A stretch of DNA of 6,745 nucleotides from CAG-791 sp002390025 (GTDB lineage: Bacteria; Bacillota; Clostridia; Lachnospirales; Lachnospiraceae), in contig CAMNLR010000089.1 of assembly GCA_946543465.1 (NCBI GenBank), forward strand, positions 1-6,745, written 5' to 3'. Under the pieces are notes generated by a model. The model was given only the letters and a program-made list of their open reading frames with translations, made no database searches and was not told the DNA's origin. This document shows positions 1 to 5,689 of the stretch, piece by piece; position 1 is the stretch's first letter; the number at the start of each line of letters is the position of its first letter. The position numbers and the translations under genes were made by a program.

Positions 1-179
1 TACTTGTAGCGGTCCTGCAGCTTTTCCGGAGCAGATTTCTGATCCTTCCCGGATTTTTTCCGGTTTGCTTCCTCGATCGCTTCGATTCCGTTCATGGCCC
101 CGGCATACAGCGCGGAATGAATAGCCATGATGATCAGTACGATTACCAGACTTACAGCAATAAAAATGGCGTATTCCAT
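1..179 (-). CDS. Small single-pass membrane protein, C-terminus cut by window edge
   Basis: This reading frame starts at the ATG at 179 and runs off the left edge, so only the first 59 or so residues are visible. An AGGAG box sits 5 bases before the ATG (complement of 185-189). The protein opens MEYAIFIAVSLVIVLIIMAI, a clear membrane helix at about residues 3-20. It then turns hydrophilic and charged (residues 33-58, rich in Lys, Glu and Asp), as expected for a short anchored protein with a soluble tail. It lies 81 bases downstream of another one-helix protein on the same strand, with no hairpin terminator seen between them, so the two are probably cotranscribed. I do not recognise a family and give no function. 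The frame is too short for a routine ORF cutoff, but the ribosome site and clean helix make it credible. Confidence 0.65.
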   Translation of the reverse strand, partial: MEYAIFIAVSLVIVLIIMAIHSALYAGAMNGIEAIEEANRKKSGKDQKSAPEKLQDRYK

Positions 180-260
180 GTTTTCTCCTTTTTATCTAAT
201 CGTATTTCACAAACATCCGGATGGAAAATCTTGTGTCGGGCAAAGTGATCTTAATAGGAA

Positions 261-752
261 TCACAGGATGGACATCTTCGATTTAACCTTCATTCTGTTT
301 GTCTCCACGACGGCATCAGGGTCGATGGCCAGGAGAGCCTTTTCGACAGCCGTGATCAGCATATTCATTTCGGAATATCCGTATACTCCTCCATTTCTTG
401 TTTTCCACCCGGTAAAGGCAAATCTGTAAAGAGCTTTTTCGTCCTTTGCTCCCAGATAAGCAAAAGCAGCAGTCCAGTATCCTTTAAATCCAAATGCCAC
501 TCCGATGTGACCGCTGCGAAGTCTGCCGGCAGCCGCCTTGACTCCGTTCACATTCACCTGGCTGATCTTTTCGATGGCTGTGTTCGCGGGAATGGCAGCG
601 GTGAAGAATTCCTCGTTTTTATAAAACTCAGTCTCTCTTTTGATTGCTTTTCCCTCTTTGATAAGTTCATTGGTGTGGGCGCTATTTGCGGCAACTAAGA
701 CACCGAGAACCAAAAATGCAACTACAATGATAATCATTCCTTCTCCGGACAT
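261..752 (-). CDS. Unrecognised 163-residue membrane-anchored protein
   Basis: An upstream ATG at 773 exists, but I chose the start at 752. A perfect AGGAGGA (complement of 761-767) lies 8 bases before 752, and in the longer frame that same box would be codons for a Lys-Arg run. The protein begins MSGEGMIIIVVAFLVLGVLV, one membrane helix at about residues 6-22. Lys/Glu-rich sequence follows at 29-48, so the tail is probably cytosolic by the positive-inside rule. The soluble part (50-163) is a compact alpha/beta-like region with an aromatic, glycine-rich stretch at about 80-127. It contains FGFKGYW and GWKTRNGGVYGYSE. It ends with a helix and the basic tail RMKVKSKMSIL. No catalytic motif is visible and I do not recognise the family. 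It leads the two-gene unit that continues with the partial gene at the left edge. Confidence 0.75.
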   Translation of the reverse strand: MSGEGMIIIVVAFLVLGVLVAANSAHTNELIKEGKAIKRETEFYKNEEFFTAAIPANTAIEKISQVNVNGVKAAAGRLRSGHIGVAFGFKGYWTAAFAYLGAKDEKALYRFAFTGWKTRNGGVYGYSEMNMLITAVEKALLAIDPDAVVETNRMKVKSKMSIL

Positions 753-830
753 ACTCTTTCTCCTCCTTTTCATCCTTTGTTGATCTTTCTGTTGTCTTTG
801 TCAAAACCCGTGTCGGTATTTTATGTTTTG

Positions 831-839
831 ATCATACCA
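831..839 (-). promoter_or_regulatory. Possible extended -10 for the two-gene minus-strand unit
   Basis: Read on the minus strand this is TGGTATGAT, an extended -10 (TG, one base, TATGAT; one mismatch to TATAAT). No good -35 lies 16-18 bases further upstream. It would give a leader of roughly 70 bases before the ATG at 752. A perfect TTGACA at 799-804 has no partner -10, so it was not used. Confidence 0.3.
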
Positions 840-1140
840 TGCAGCGACTTATGGTTTGTAGCAATGACTTTAAAGGCAAAAATTTGATAATTAACAGTGA
901 ATTCTGACTAATTAAAAAACTATTTAATCATTAAAGAGAGAAGACATGCGCTGTCGGATGGAATGAAGGAACTGAACTTTGCCTGTATTGCGGAGATGGG
1001 GGATTCCTCATTTGTCTTGCAGAACGGACAGGATTTTCTGTATGCGCCGGCGGTCAGCAGCAATGCCCGGCGACATAAAACGTCACATAAAAACACTTAA
1101 AAATGTCCTTTAAAGTTGTTATAGATGTATGGCTGTGGAT

Positions 1141-1170
1141 TTGATAAAATAAAACCATCAATCATACATT
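1141..1170 (+). promoter_or_regulatory. Candidate promoter for the cytidylate kinase-like gene
   Basis: TTGATA (1141-1146, one mismatch to TTGACA) is followed after 18 bases by TACATT (1165-1170, two mismatches). The overlapping TGATAAAAT (1142-1150) is an alternative extended -10. The two are mutually exclusive and I cannot choose between them. Either leaves an 85-100 base leader before the ATG at 1255. Confidence 0.3.
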
Positions 1171-1254
1171 CCTATCAGGCCCGCAAGACTCGCAGGAGAG
1201 TTTTGATTCAGAGAGCAGCAGAAGAGACATGAGGCACCGGAAAGGAGGGCGCGG

Positions 1255-1851
1255 ATGAATAGAGTCATGATTACAATCGGCAGGCAGTTCGGCAGCGGAG
1301 GACATAAGATTGGCGAGTACCTTTCCAACCGTCTGGGGCTATCCTACTATGACAATGAATTGATACTCCTTGCTGCGCAGCGCGGCGACTTAAAGATCGA
1401 GCACATTCAGGAAATGGACGAGATGATCCAGAACCCCTTCCTGTATGAGAAACAGGAAACGGTCGTTGAAGACACGATGGAAGAAACGGTGTTTGAACTT
1501 CAGCAGGAGGTGATCCGGCAGCTGGCGGAGAAGGAGAGCGCTGTTTTTGTCGGGAGGTGCGCGGACGAAGCGCTCCGCAAGGCCGGACACAAAGTGCTCA
1601 GTATCTTTATCTCTGCGCCTCTCAAACAGCGGATCGCCAGAACCTGCCGTCTGCAGGGACTCAGTCAGGAGGAGTGCGAAGCTCTGACCGAGCGCAAGGA
1701 CACTTCCCGCAAGGCCTATTATGAAAAACATACAGGCAGGACCTGGGGCGTTCCGGAGAATTATGATCTCTTCTACGACACCTCAAAAAACGATATTTCC
1801 TACATCATTGTGGACGTCATCAAGAAATATAAAGAGATGATCAGCGAGTAA
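1255..1851 (+). CDS. Cytidylate kinase-like P-loop protein (198 residues)
   Basis: Members of the cytidylate kinase-like family (Cytidylate_kin2) are P-loop phosphotransferases related to Cmk, which phosphorylates CMP/dCMP; the true substrate of this branch is uncertain. Seen here: an N-terminal strand and Walker A region ITIGRQFGSGGHKIG (residues 6-20), LGLSYYDNELI (28-37) where the nucleotide-binding segment follows, and AVFVGRCADEAL (96-107). LSIFISAP (115-122) is the next core strand, and a basic lid runs RKDTSRKAYYEKHTGRTWG (147-165) with several Arg/Lys. It ends with a strand and helix. The length fits the short family form. The start is supported by AAAGGAGG at 1241-1248, six bases before the ATG. 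The gene stands alone: divergent gene upstream, terminator directly downstream. It should be a cytosolic enzyme. I would not call it cmk, which is normally a longer protein of about 220 residues. Confidence 0.88.
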   Translation: MNRVMITIGRQFGSGGHKIGEYLSNRLGLSYYDNELILLAAQRGDLKIEHIQEMDEMIQNPFLYEKQETVVEDTMEETVFELQQEVIRQLAEKESAVFVGRCADEALRKAGHKVLSIFISAPLKQRIARTCRLQGLSQEECEALTERKDTSRKAYYEKHTGRTWGVPENYDLFYDTSKNDISYIIVDVIKKYKEMISE

Positions 1852-1900
1852 ACCGGGGCAGGTGTCCCGGGAAACAAAATCCAATCGAATTCCGATAGAT

Positions 1901-1964
1901 AAGCCAGGCTGCCGCACCGTGAAATTGACGATGCGGCCAGCCTGGCTTTCTTATTCTTCTTTAT
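1901..1964 (+). terminator. Strong hairpin terminator after the cytidylate kinase-like gene
   Basis: Stem arms 1901-1916 and 1932-1948: an 11-pair outer stem (AAGCCAGGCTG with CAGCCTGGCTT), then five more pairs (CCGCA with TGCGG) across a single bulged C at 1937. A pyrimidine-rich tail follows (TTCTTATTCTTCTTT). The opposite strand lacks a good U-run, so it is a weaker stop for the kinase gene arriving from the right. Confidence 0.75.
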
Positions 1965-2009
1965 GTTTGGACGAATTAAACCTGCGGGGGAGGCCGGTCA
2001 TGCGCAGAT

Positions 2010-3110
2010 CTAGGAAACAAAATGATAGGCGCCCATAATGAGTGCGGCAAAGATCATGATGACAAGCATGATCGCGGCCAGGAGGGCGTCGAAGGCCAGG
2101 ACAGCGAGGAAGCGAAGCCACGCATTCCGGATCCGGCTGATTCCCATGAAGGACCAGATGTCCAGATAGTTGCCGGTAAACAGCATCATAAGCAAGGTGA
2201 AAAAGAATAAAATGATTCTCTCGATCCAGGTCTCGATACCGGGGGCTATACTCTCGGCTGTAAAATCCTTGCAGACGTAGAATGCAAAGGCATAGATGAA
2301 AATTGCGATGAGCATGTTCACGGGCTTTTTGCTGCGGAAGCCCGGAATCATAAAGTTGTTTCTGTAGATATTGCTCTCATAATCGTCAGGGTGGCTGCGG
2401 CAGGAGGCAAGCGCGCTCAGAAGCTCTTTCACGGATCTGTAGCGGTCTTTGGGATCGATGCGCGTGCATTTTTTGACAATTTTCCCCAGCTTCCCGCGGG
2501 TCATTTTTTCCTTGGGGAGAGTACCGGTCACCAGTTCATTAAGGAGGACGCCGACAGCATAAATATCTGTCTGTACGCTGGAGGCGCCGAAGCCGTATTG
2601 CTCGGGGGCTGCGTATCCCACGGTGCCGATCAGTTGTGTGTCTTCCTTTTTCTGCGGATTTACCTGCCGGGCGGCATTCATGTCGAGCAGCCGGATGCTT
2701 CCGTCAGCTGTCCGGATGATGTTGGAAGGCTTGATGTCCCGGTGCAGGATCGGCGGATCTGCACTGTGCAGTTCCATCAGGATCCGGCACAGCTCCTCAA
2801 CAATGGTGACGGCAGTATCCTCTGTAAAAATATTGCCGTTGTCGAGAATTGTGCGCAGGGTCTGCCCGCTGATATATTCCTCTATGACGGTCAGACGCCC
2901 GTTCTGCTCTGCGATCTCTACAATTTCGGGCGTCCCTTTCACATGGTGCTGCTGTAGATAGCGGTAGACATCTGCATTATAGGTTTCCAGGATTTTTTTC
3001 ACATAGACGATCCCGGTTGCAGTGTGCTGTACAAGTGTGATGCCATGCTGCACATTGAGTACTGCAATCTCCTGGTAGCAGGACAATATACATGCATCAG
3101 TTGTTGTCAT
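2010..3110 (-). CDS. Hanks-type Ser/Thr protein kinase with C-terminal membrane helices
   Basis: Likely role: phosphorylates Ser/Thr of partner proteins from the inner face of the membrane. The start at 3110 (MTTTDACILS) is chosen because GGAGGG (complement of 3117-3122) lies six bases before it; the frame also opens further upstream, to 3221. In the 366-residue protein: VKK (37-39) holds the expected ATP-binding lysine, and the catalytic loop HRDIKPSN (123-130) has Asp125 and Asn130. LLDMNAAR (141-148) replaces DFG with DMN but keeps the metal-binding Asp143. GYAAPEQYG (165-173) carries the APE motif, TDIYAVGVLL (181-190) the helix-F Asp, and DPKDRYRS (219-226) the late Arg. The glycine-rich loop is poor: QHGITLVQHTATG lacks GxGxxG. 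After about residue 260 come three membrane helices (266-281, 297-312, 332-360), so the kinase domain faces the cytosol. It diverges from an XRE-like regulator. It is probably active, since the catalytic residues are intact. Confidence 0.9.
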   Translation of the reverse strand: MTTTDACILSCYQEIAVLNVQHGITLVQHTATGIVYVKKILETYNADVYRYLQQHHVKGTPEIVEIAEQNGRLTVIEEYISGQTLRTILDNGNIFTEDTAVTIVEELCRILMELHSADPPILHRDIKPSNIIRTADGSIRLLDMNAARQVNPQKKEDTQLIGTVGYAAPEQYGFGASSVQTDIYAVGVLLNELVTGTLPKEKMTRGKLGKIVKKCTRIDPKDRYRSVKELLSALASCRSHPDDYESNIYRNNFMIPGFRSKKPVNMLIAIFIYAFAFYVCKDFTAESIAPGIETWIERIILFFFTLLMMLFTGNYLDIWSFMGISRIRNAWLRFLAVLAFDALLAAIMLVIMIFAALIMGAYHFVS

Positions 3111-3131
3111 TAAAAACCCTCCAAACAAAAA

Positions 3132-3159
3132 TCCGGATTGTGTCCGGAAAAGCTCCGGA
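3132..3159. repeat. Three TCCGGA palindromes spaced exactly 11 bases
   Basis: TCCGGA occurs at 3132-3137, 3143-3148 and 3154-3159, an 11-base period close to one DNA turn. All three would present the same face. The block begins 10 bases upstream of the kinase ribosome site, so a bound protein could block transcription or translation of the kinase. It is a plausible operator array for the XRE-like protein encoded next door, but binding is inferred. Confidence 0.45.
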
Positions 3160-3182
3160 GATTTGTAGATGTACCTGCGGAT

Positions 3183-3260
3183 CGGACCGCGCGGCTGCGT
3201 ATGTTCCAAAGTTGGTTTCATGCCCGCCGCAGAAATGTGTACCGGACCGCGCGGATGCGT
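3183..3260. repeat. Direct repeat CGGACCGCGCGG(C/A)TGCGT, two copies 60 bases apart
   Basis: Copies at 3183-3200 and 3243-3260 differ at one position in 18. Each contains the 8-base palindrome CCGCGCGG (3187-3194, 3247-3254). They stand out by GC content from the flanking leader. They may be protein binding sites or, as RNA, could pair with each other in the kinase leader. Confidence 0.5.
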
Positions 3261-3277
3261 GCAGATTACATGGCTTT

Positions 3278-3305
3278 AGTATAACATGAAAGATATGATT
3301 GTAGA
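3278..3305 (-). promoter_or_regulatory. Candidate kinase promoter
   Basis: On the minus strand TGTTATACT (3286-3278) is an extended -10 with one mismatch to TATAAT. A partial -35, TCTACA (3305-3300), lies 16 bases upstream of the hexamer. The start of transcription would be near 3271, giving a leader of about 160 bases that contains both repeat families. Confidence 0.35.
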
Positions 3306-3353
3306 AAATGTGTCGAGAAGAGCTCCTTCTATCTTTTTTGCAGGAAGACAGTG

Positions 3354-3359
3354 TATAAT
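3354..3359 (+). promoter_or_regulatory. TATAAT -10 for the XRE-like regulator
   Basis: A perfect TATAAT sits 54 bases before the ATG at 3414. No good -35 is visible 15-18 bases upstream, where the sequence is a T-run. The promoter may therefore be weak alone and depend on an activator. Confidence 0.45.
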
Positions 3360-3413
3360 CACTTACAGACAACTGCTGTACAGCACGATCCATTCGCAAC
3401 GCGGGAGATGAAG

Positions 3414-3878
3414 ATGGAAAAAACAACCAACACCCTGACCAATATTTTGAAAAAAACGAAACCCGATTCTATTGGGGAATACGTCAAAGCAAATGCAGAG
3501 GACGTCTTCACACAGGAGAATCCTTTTTCGACCTATATGCGGGAATGTGTCAGAGAAAAAGGTCTTCGGTTTCAGGAAATCTTTCTGCGGGCTGATCTTT
3601 CAGAGGGTTACGGCTATAAGCTGATCTCCGGGGAAAAACATACCCGCCAGCGGGACACGATCCTCAAGCTCTGCCTGGGCGCCGGCTTCTCCCTGCTGGA
3701 GACCCAGCGCGCCCTGAAGATTTACGGAATGTCGCCCCTCTATGCGCGCTTTCCCAGGGATGCAGTTTTCATTTCCGCCATCAGCGCCAGAATATACGAG
3801 ATTCCCGAGATCAACAGCCTCCTCGCCCGCAACGGGCAGCCCCTCCTGCGCGGTTCCGAAGAGATACAAAACGATTGA
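3414..3878 (+). CDS. XRE-like helix-turn-helix regulator (154 residues)
   Basis: Likely a small cytosolic DNA-binding protein. The start at 3414 (MEKTTNTLTN) has GGGAG at 3403-3407, six bases upstream; the ATG at 3408 would abut that box, and the longer frame from 3351 overlaps the promoter. Residues 1-37 are a charged N-terminal arm. Residues 38-105 form the helical DNA-binding unit: FSTYMRECVREKGL as helix 1, RFQEIFLRAD (52-61) as helix 2, and EGYGYKLISGEKH (64-76) as the probable recognition helix and turn. Helices ending SLLETQRALKIYGMSPLY (93-110) follow. The tail 112-145 is a second small helical region (RDAVFISAISARIYEIPE). From memory, this HTH-plus-tail arrangement often lies beside Ser/Thr kinases in Lachnospiraceae; I could not verify that here. 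It diverges from the kinase and ends before a strong terminator, so it is monocistronic. It may be a kinase substrate or control the kinase promoter. Confidence 0.78.
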   Translation: MEKTTNTLTNILKKTKPDSIGEYVKANAEDVFTQENPFSTYMRECVREKGLRFQEIFLRADLSEGYGYKLISGEKHTRQRDTILKLCLGAGFSLLETQRALKIYGMSPLYARFPRDAVFISAISARIYEIPEINSLLARNGQPLLRGSEEIQND

Positions 3879-3917
3879 TACGACAACCGGTTTCTGCCCC
3901 TGACAGGGAGCGGAATC

Positions 3918-3945
3918 AACAAATATAACAAACTGAACAAATATA
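3918..3945 (+). repeat. Short direct repeat AACAAATATA, 18-base period
   Basis: Identical 10-mers at 3918-3927 and 3936-3945 lie between the regulator stop codon and its terminator. They are AT-rich and could have arisen by chance or slippage. No function is assigned. Confidence 0.3.
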
Positions 3946-3953
3946 TGGTAGAG

Positions 3954-3988
3954 AAAAGCGGTCAGGCACATATACCTGGCCGTTTTTT
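3954..3988 (+). terminator. Intrinsic terminator after the XRE-like regulator
   Basis: Stem CGGTCAGG (3959-3966) pairs with CCTGGCCG (3975-3982), with one G-U pair and an 8-base loop. The stem is extended by A-T pairs and followed by six T (3983-3988). This separates the regulator transcript from the membrane-protein gene, which has its own promoter. Confidence 0.85.
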
Positions 3989-4017
3989 AGTGATTATAGC
4001 AGTTCATCAATTGCTAT

Positions 4018-4040
4018 GTTCCCACCATAGCGGTGGGAAC
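4018..4040. promoter_or_regulatory. Perfect inverted repeat, probable operator
   Basis: GTTCCCACC (4018-4026) and GGTGGGAAC (4032-4040) form a perfect 9-base inverted repeat around a 5-base centre. The right arm covers the place of the -35 box for the TATAAT at 4060, the usual position for an activator or repressor site. No T-run follows, so it is not a terminator. A second, shorter inverted repeat (ATAGCA at 3996-4001, TGCTAT at 4012-4017) sits just to its left. Confidence 0.5.
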
Positions 4041-4056
4041 GAAACAAAGAAGGAAT

Positions 4057-4065
4057 TGTTATAAT
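4057..4065 (+). promoter_or_regulatory. Extended -10 promoter of the FxLYD-like membrane protein gene
   Basis: TGTTATAAT is a perfect extended -10. The -35 position (about 4037-4042) reads GAACGA, a poor match, and is occupied by the inverted repeat at 4018-4040. This supports regulated expression. The leader would be about 75 bases. Confidence 0.6.
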
Positions 4066-4145
4066 TAGTCACTGGCTGCTGTGGACGATACGATGCATGC
4101 CTATGCTGTATGAAAGAGGAAATGGAAACGGGAGGAGATGTATTT

Positions 4146-5531
4146 ATGGAAATGGACAATAGAAACACTTTTGAAACCACTGTCCCTGGTCCTGTGAACA
4201 GCGGAGTGCCGGGCAATTCTCCGGAGAGAGGTCCCAAGTGGGTGGTTGCCAGAACAGTGCTGGGCATCCTTTCAATTATTCTTTTTGTTATGGTCGCGTT
4301 TCAGTCCTGTGCGGCAGGGCTCGGAAATGCACTCTCTGATAACGGGGAAGTCGGCGGCTCCGCAGGTTTTATGTGTGCGATCAACCTGCTGGTTGCCGGA
4401 CTGATTGTTCTGGTAGCAAGAAAGACTGTGAAAAAAGCACCGATGATCGTCGCTGCAGTATTGATGTACCTGAACCTGCTTTACTCACAGGTGATGGCAG
4501 GATCCTATAAAGACCTGGTAATCTGGGGATTTCTTTCTTTTGCTTTTGGTGTGGTGTATCTGTTTTCAGTCCTGCACACGAAAAAGCAGTTCATTATCGC
4601 AGGCGTGATCACTGTGGTTTATTTGTTTTTGATGATTGCAGCCGGCTCAGGCTCAGGCAGTTCAAAACCTCAGAGTGAAAACAAAGGTGCCGCTGCGGAA
4701 GAGACTGCTGTGGAAGAGTCAGCGGACGCAGAGAACCAGGATGATCCGGCAGATGCAGAAAAGGAAGACAAAACCGAAGAACCCGACGCGCAGGAAGAGA
4801 CAGTAGAAAAAGCAGCAGCAGAAGAAACAGAAGCAGAAAAAACAGAAGAATCAGATGAAACAGGGGATTCTGATGCAGCTGCAGAAAATAACAAAGAAAC
4901 CACGAATGAGAATAGTGTTCAGGGGGCAGCCTGGGAAACAGGAGAGGGAAAGGTCCTTGTTTCAGAGGACAGCATCGGTTCAGTATGGGCGCAGATTGCT
5001 GTCCCGGTGGAGAATACAGGAAGCGTAAATCTGTACCTGGAATCCGGAACGATGGACCTTGAAGATGCAGATGGGCATCTTGTTGAGAGCCTGAGTATGG
5101 TCTCCGTATATCCGCAGGTTCTTAAACCCGGTGAGACAGGCTGGTATTTTGAGGAGAGTACACTTGATGAGAAGCCTTCTTCCGATTTAAAGGTGGTTCC
5201 CCATGTCGATGTGGAGGAAGCCACTGTAGACTGCATCCGCTACGAGACAAGTGATGTGACGATTTCAGACGAAGAATACGGCGGAATCAAAGTGACCGGC
5301 AGGGTAGAGAATACAACCGACGAAGACGGATCCATGGTGGAAGTCGTCGTTTTTCTCTACGATGAAAATGGGGACTTTATCGGCAACATCTACACCTATC
5401 TCGATGGAGACCTGGCGGCGGGAGACAAAATTGGCTTCTCCGCATCCTCTTTTGCCGATGTCGCAGACCTCACCGCCGCGGATGTCGCTGATTACAAGGT
5501 CTATGCCTATCCAACCCAGTTCCAGTTCTGA
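4146..5531 (+). CDS. Five-helix membrane protein with acidic stalk and FxLYD-like exported domain
   Basis: The start at 4146 (MEMDNRNTFE) is chosen for GGAGGAG at 4131-4137, eight bases upstream; the in-frame ATG at 4110 has no ribosome site. In the 461-residue product, residues 1-30 are a Pro/Gly-rich cytosolic arm. Five membrane helices follow at about 33-55, 75-92, 98-117, 124-143 and 148-167. An odd helix count with a cytosolic N-terminus puts the rest outside. Residues 168-260 are a low-complexity Glu/Ala/Thr/Asp stalk. The C-terminal part (about 263-461) is beta-rich and may be a tandem. VPVENTGSVNLYLESG (287-301) resembles VTGRVENTTDEDGSMVEVVV (383-402), and the second copy carries FLYDENGDFIG (403-413), the FxLYD signature. 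FxLYD domains are found in Gram-positive envelope proteins, mostly of unknown role. It could sense or bind something outside the cell. It lies downstream of the kinase-regulator pair but has its own promoter. Confidence 0.82.
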   Translation: MEMDNRNTFETTVPGPVNSGVPGNSPERGPKWVVARTVLGILSIILFVMVAFQSCAAGLGNALSDNGEVGGSAGFMCAINLLVAGLIVLVARKTVKKAPMIVAAVLMYLNLLYSQVMAGSYKDLVIWGFLSFAFGVVYLFSVLHTKKQFIIAGVITVVYLFLMIAAGSGSGSSKPQSENKGAAAEETAVEESADAENQDDPADAEKEDKTEEPDAQEETVEKAAAEETEAEKTEESDETGDSDAAAENNKETTNENSVQGAAWETGEGKVLVSEDSIGSVWAQIAVPVENTGSVNLYLESGTMDLEDADGHLVESLSMVSVYPQVLKPGETGWYFEESTLDEKPSSDLKVVPHVDVEEATVDCIRYETSDVTISDEEYGGIKVTGRVENTTDEDGSMVEVVVFLYDENGDFIGNIYTYLDGDLAAGDKIGFSASSFADVADLTAADVADYKVYAYPTQFQF

Positions 5532-5535
5532 TCGG

Positions 5536-5608
5536 GACAGTTTTCGGCGCTGAGTAGAAACTGTCAGTTCAGATTTCAACAATTCAGGTTCTGAGTTCAA
5601 TTATTTTT
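5536..5608 (+). other. Two weak hairpins after the membrane-protein gene
   Basis: GACAGTTT (5536-5543) pairs with AAACTGTC (5558-5565) around a 14-base loop, without a T-run. A second stem, AATTCAG (5581-5587) with CTGAGTT (5591-5597), has a 3-base loop and is followed by ATTATTTTT. These may slow polymerase ahead of the main terminator at 5628. Confidence 0.3.
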
Positions 5609-5627
5609 GGATTCTGATAACGAAAAG

Positions 5628-5680
5628 AAAATACCGTCAGCTGATCATCAAATGATTGATTGGCTGGCGGTATTTTTATT
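5628..5680. terminator. Bidirectional terminator between convergent genes
   Basis: AAAATACCG (5628-5636) pairs with CGGTATTTT (5668-5676). The stem continues through CAGC/GCTG and a further six pairs with two wobbles, around a nine-base loop. The A-run on the left and T-run on the right give a U-tail on either strand, so it ends both the membrane-protein transcript and the thyA transcript. Confidence 0.85.
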
Positions 5681-5689
5681 CAGCAGCGT

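Larger units (their letters stand above)
753..1254. other. 502-base gap between divergent genes, with a possible gene relic
   Basis: The part at about 880-940 is very AT-rich. From about 945 to 1080 the composition rises to that of the neighbouring genes. A plus-strand frame is open from 912 to the TAA at 1098-1100. Its first ATG, at 963, gives 45 codons beginning MKELNFACIAEMGDSSF. There is no convincing ribosome site, and upstream of 963 the frame runs into AT-rich DNA. It therefore reads more like the remnant of a decayed or displaced gene than a working small gene. Two copies of ACATAAAA sit 12 bases apart after it, near 1074 and 1085. Nothing else structured was seen. Confidence 0.35.
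3111..3413. promoter_or_regulatory. Shared control region between kinase and XRE-like regulator
   Basis: This 303-base divergent gap has no gene of its own. From left to right it holds the kinase ribosome site (3117-3122), three phased TCCGGA palindromes (3132-3159), two copies of an 18-base GC-rich repeat 60 bases apart (3183-3260), a candidate minus-strand promoter (3278-3305) and a TATAAT box for the regulator (3354-3359). If the promoter call is right, all the repeats lie inside the transcribed leader of the kinase, about 160 bases long. Confidence 0.5.

Noticed and set aside
753..773. Upstream ATG at 773 for the 163-residue protein
   Set aside because: The extra codons are the AGGAGG ribosome site itself; 752 has ideal spacing.
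799..804. Perfect minus-strand TTGACA
   Set aside because: No -10-like hexamer lies 15-19 bases downstream, and the start would fall almost on the ribosome site.
867..1116. Inverted 10-mers ACTTTAAAGG / CCTTTAAAGT flanking about 250 bases, possible miniature element
   Set aside because: The motif is itself nearly palindromic and AT-rich, the flanks do not extend the match, and no target duplication is seen.
1390..1731. Minus-strand 113-residue frame
   Set aside because: Opposite strand of the cytidylate kinase-like gene, with no recognisable domain or start signal.
2391..2961. Two plus-strand frames opposite the kinase
   Set aside because: They lie fully inside the kinase, which has all catalytic motifs; they are shadows of its codon bias.
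3111..3221. Longer kinase start at 3221 (403 residues)
   Set aside because: The ATG at 3110 has GGAGGG six bases upstream, and the extra 37 residues cover the repeat-rich control region with no kinase-like content.
4110..4145. Upstream ATG at 4110 for the FxLYD-like protein
   Set aside because: No ribosome site upstream, while GGAGGAG is well placed for 4146.
4670..4903. Minus-strand Ser/Ala-rich frame
   Set aside because: It is the reverse reading of the Glu/Ala/Thr stalk codons of the membrane protein; no ribosome site and pure low complexity.
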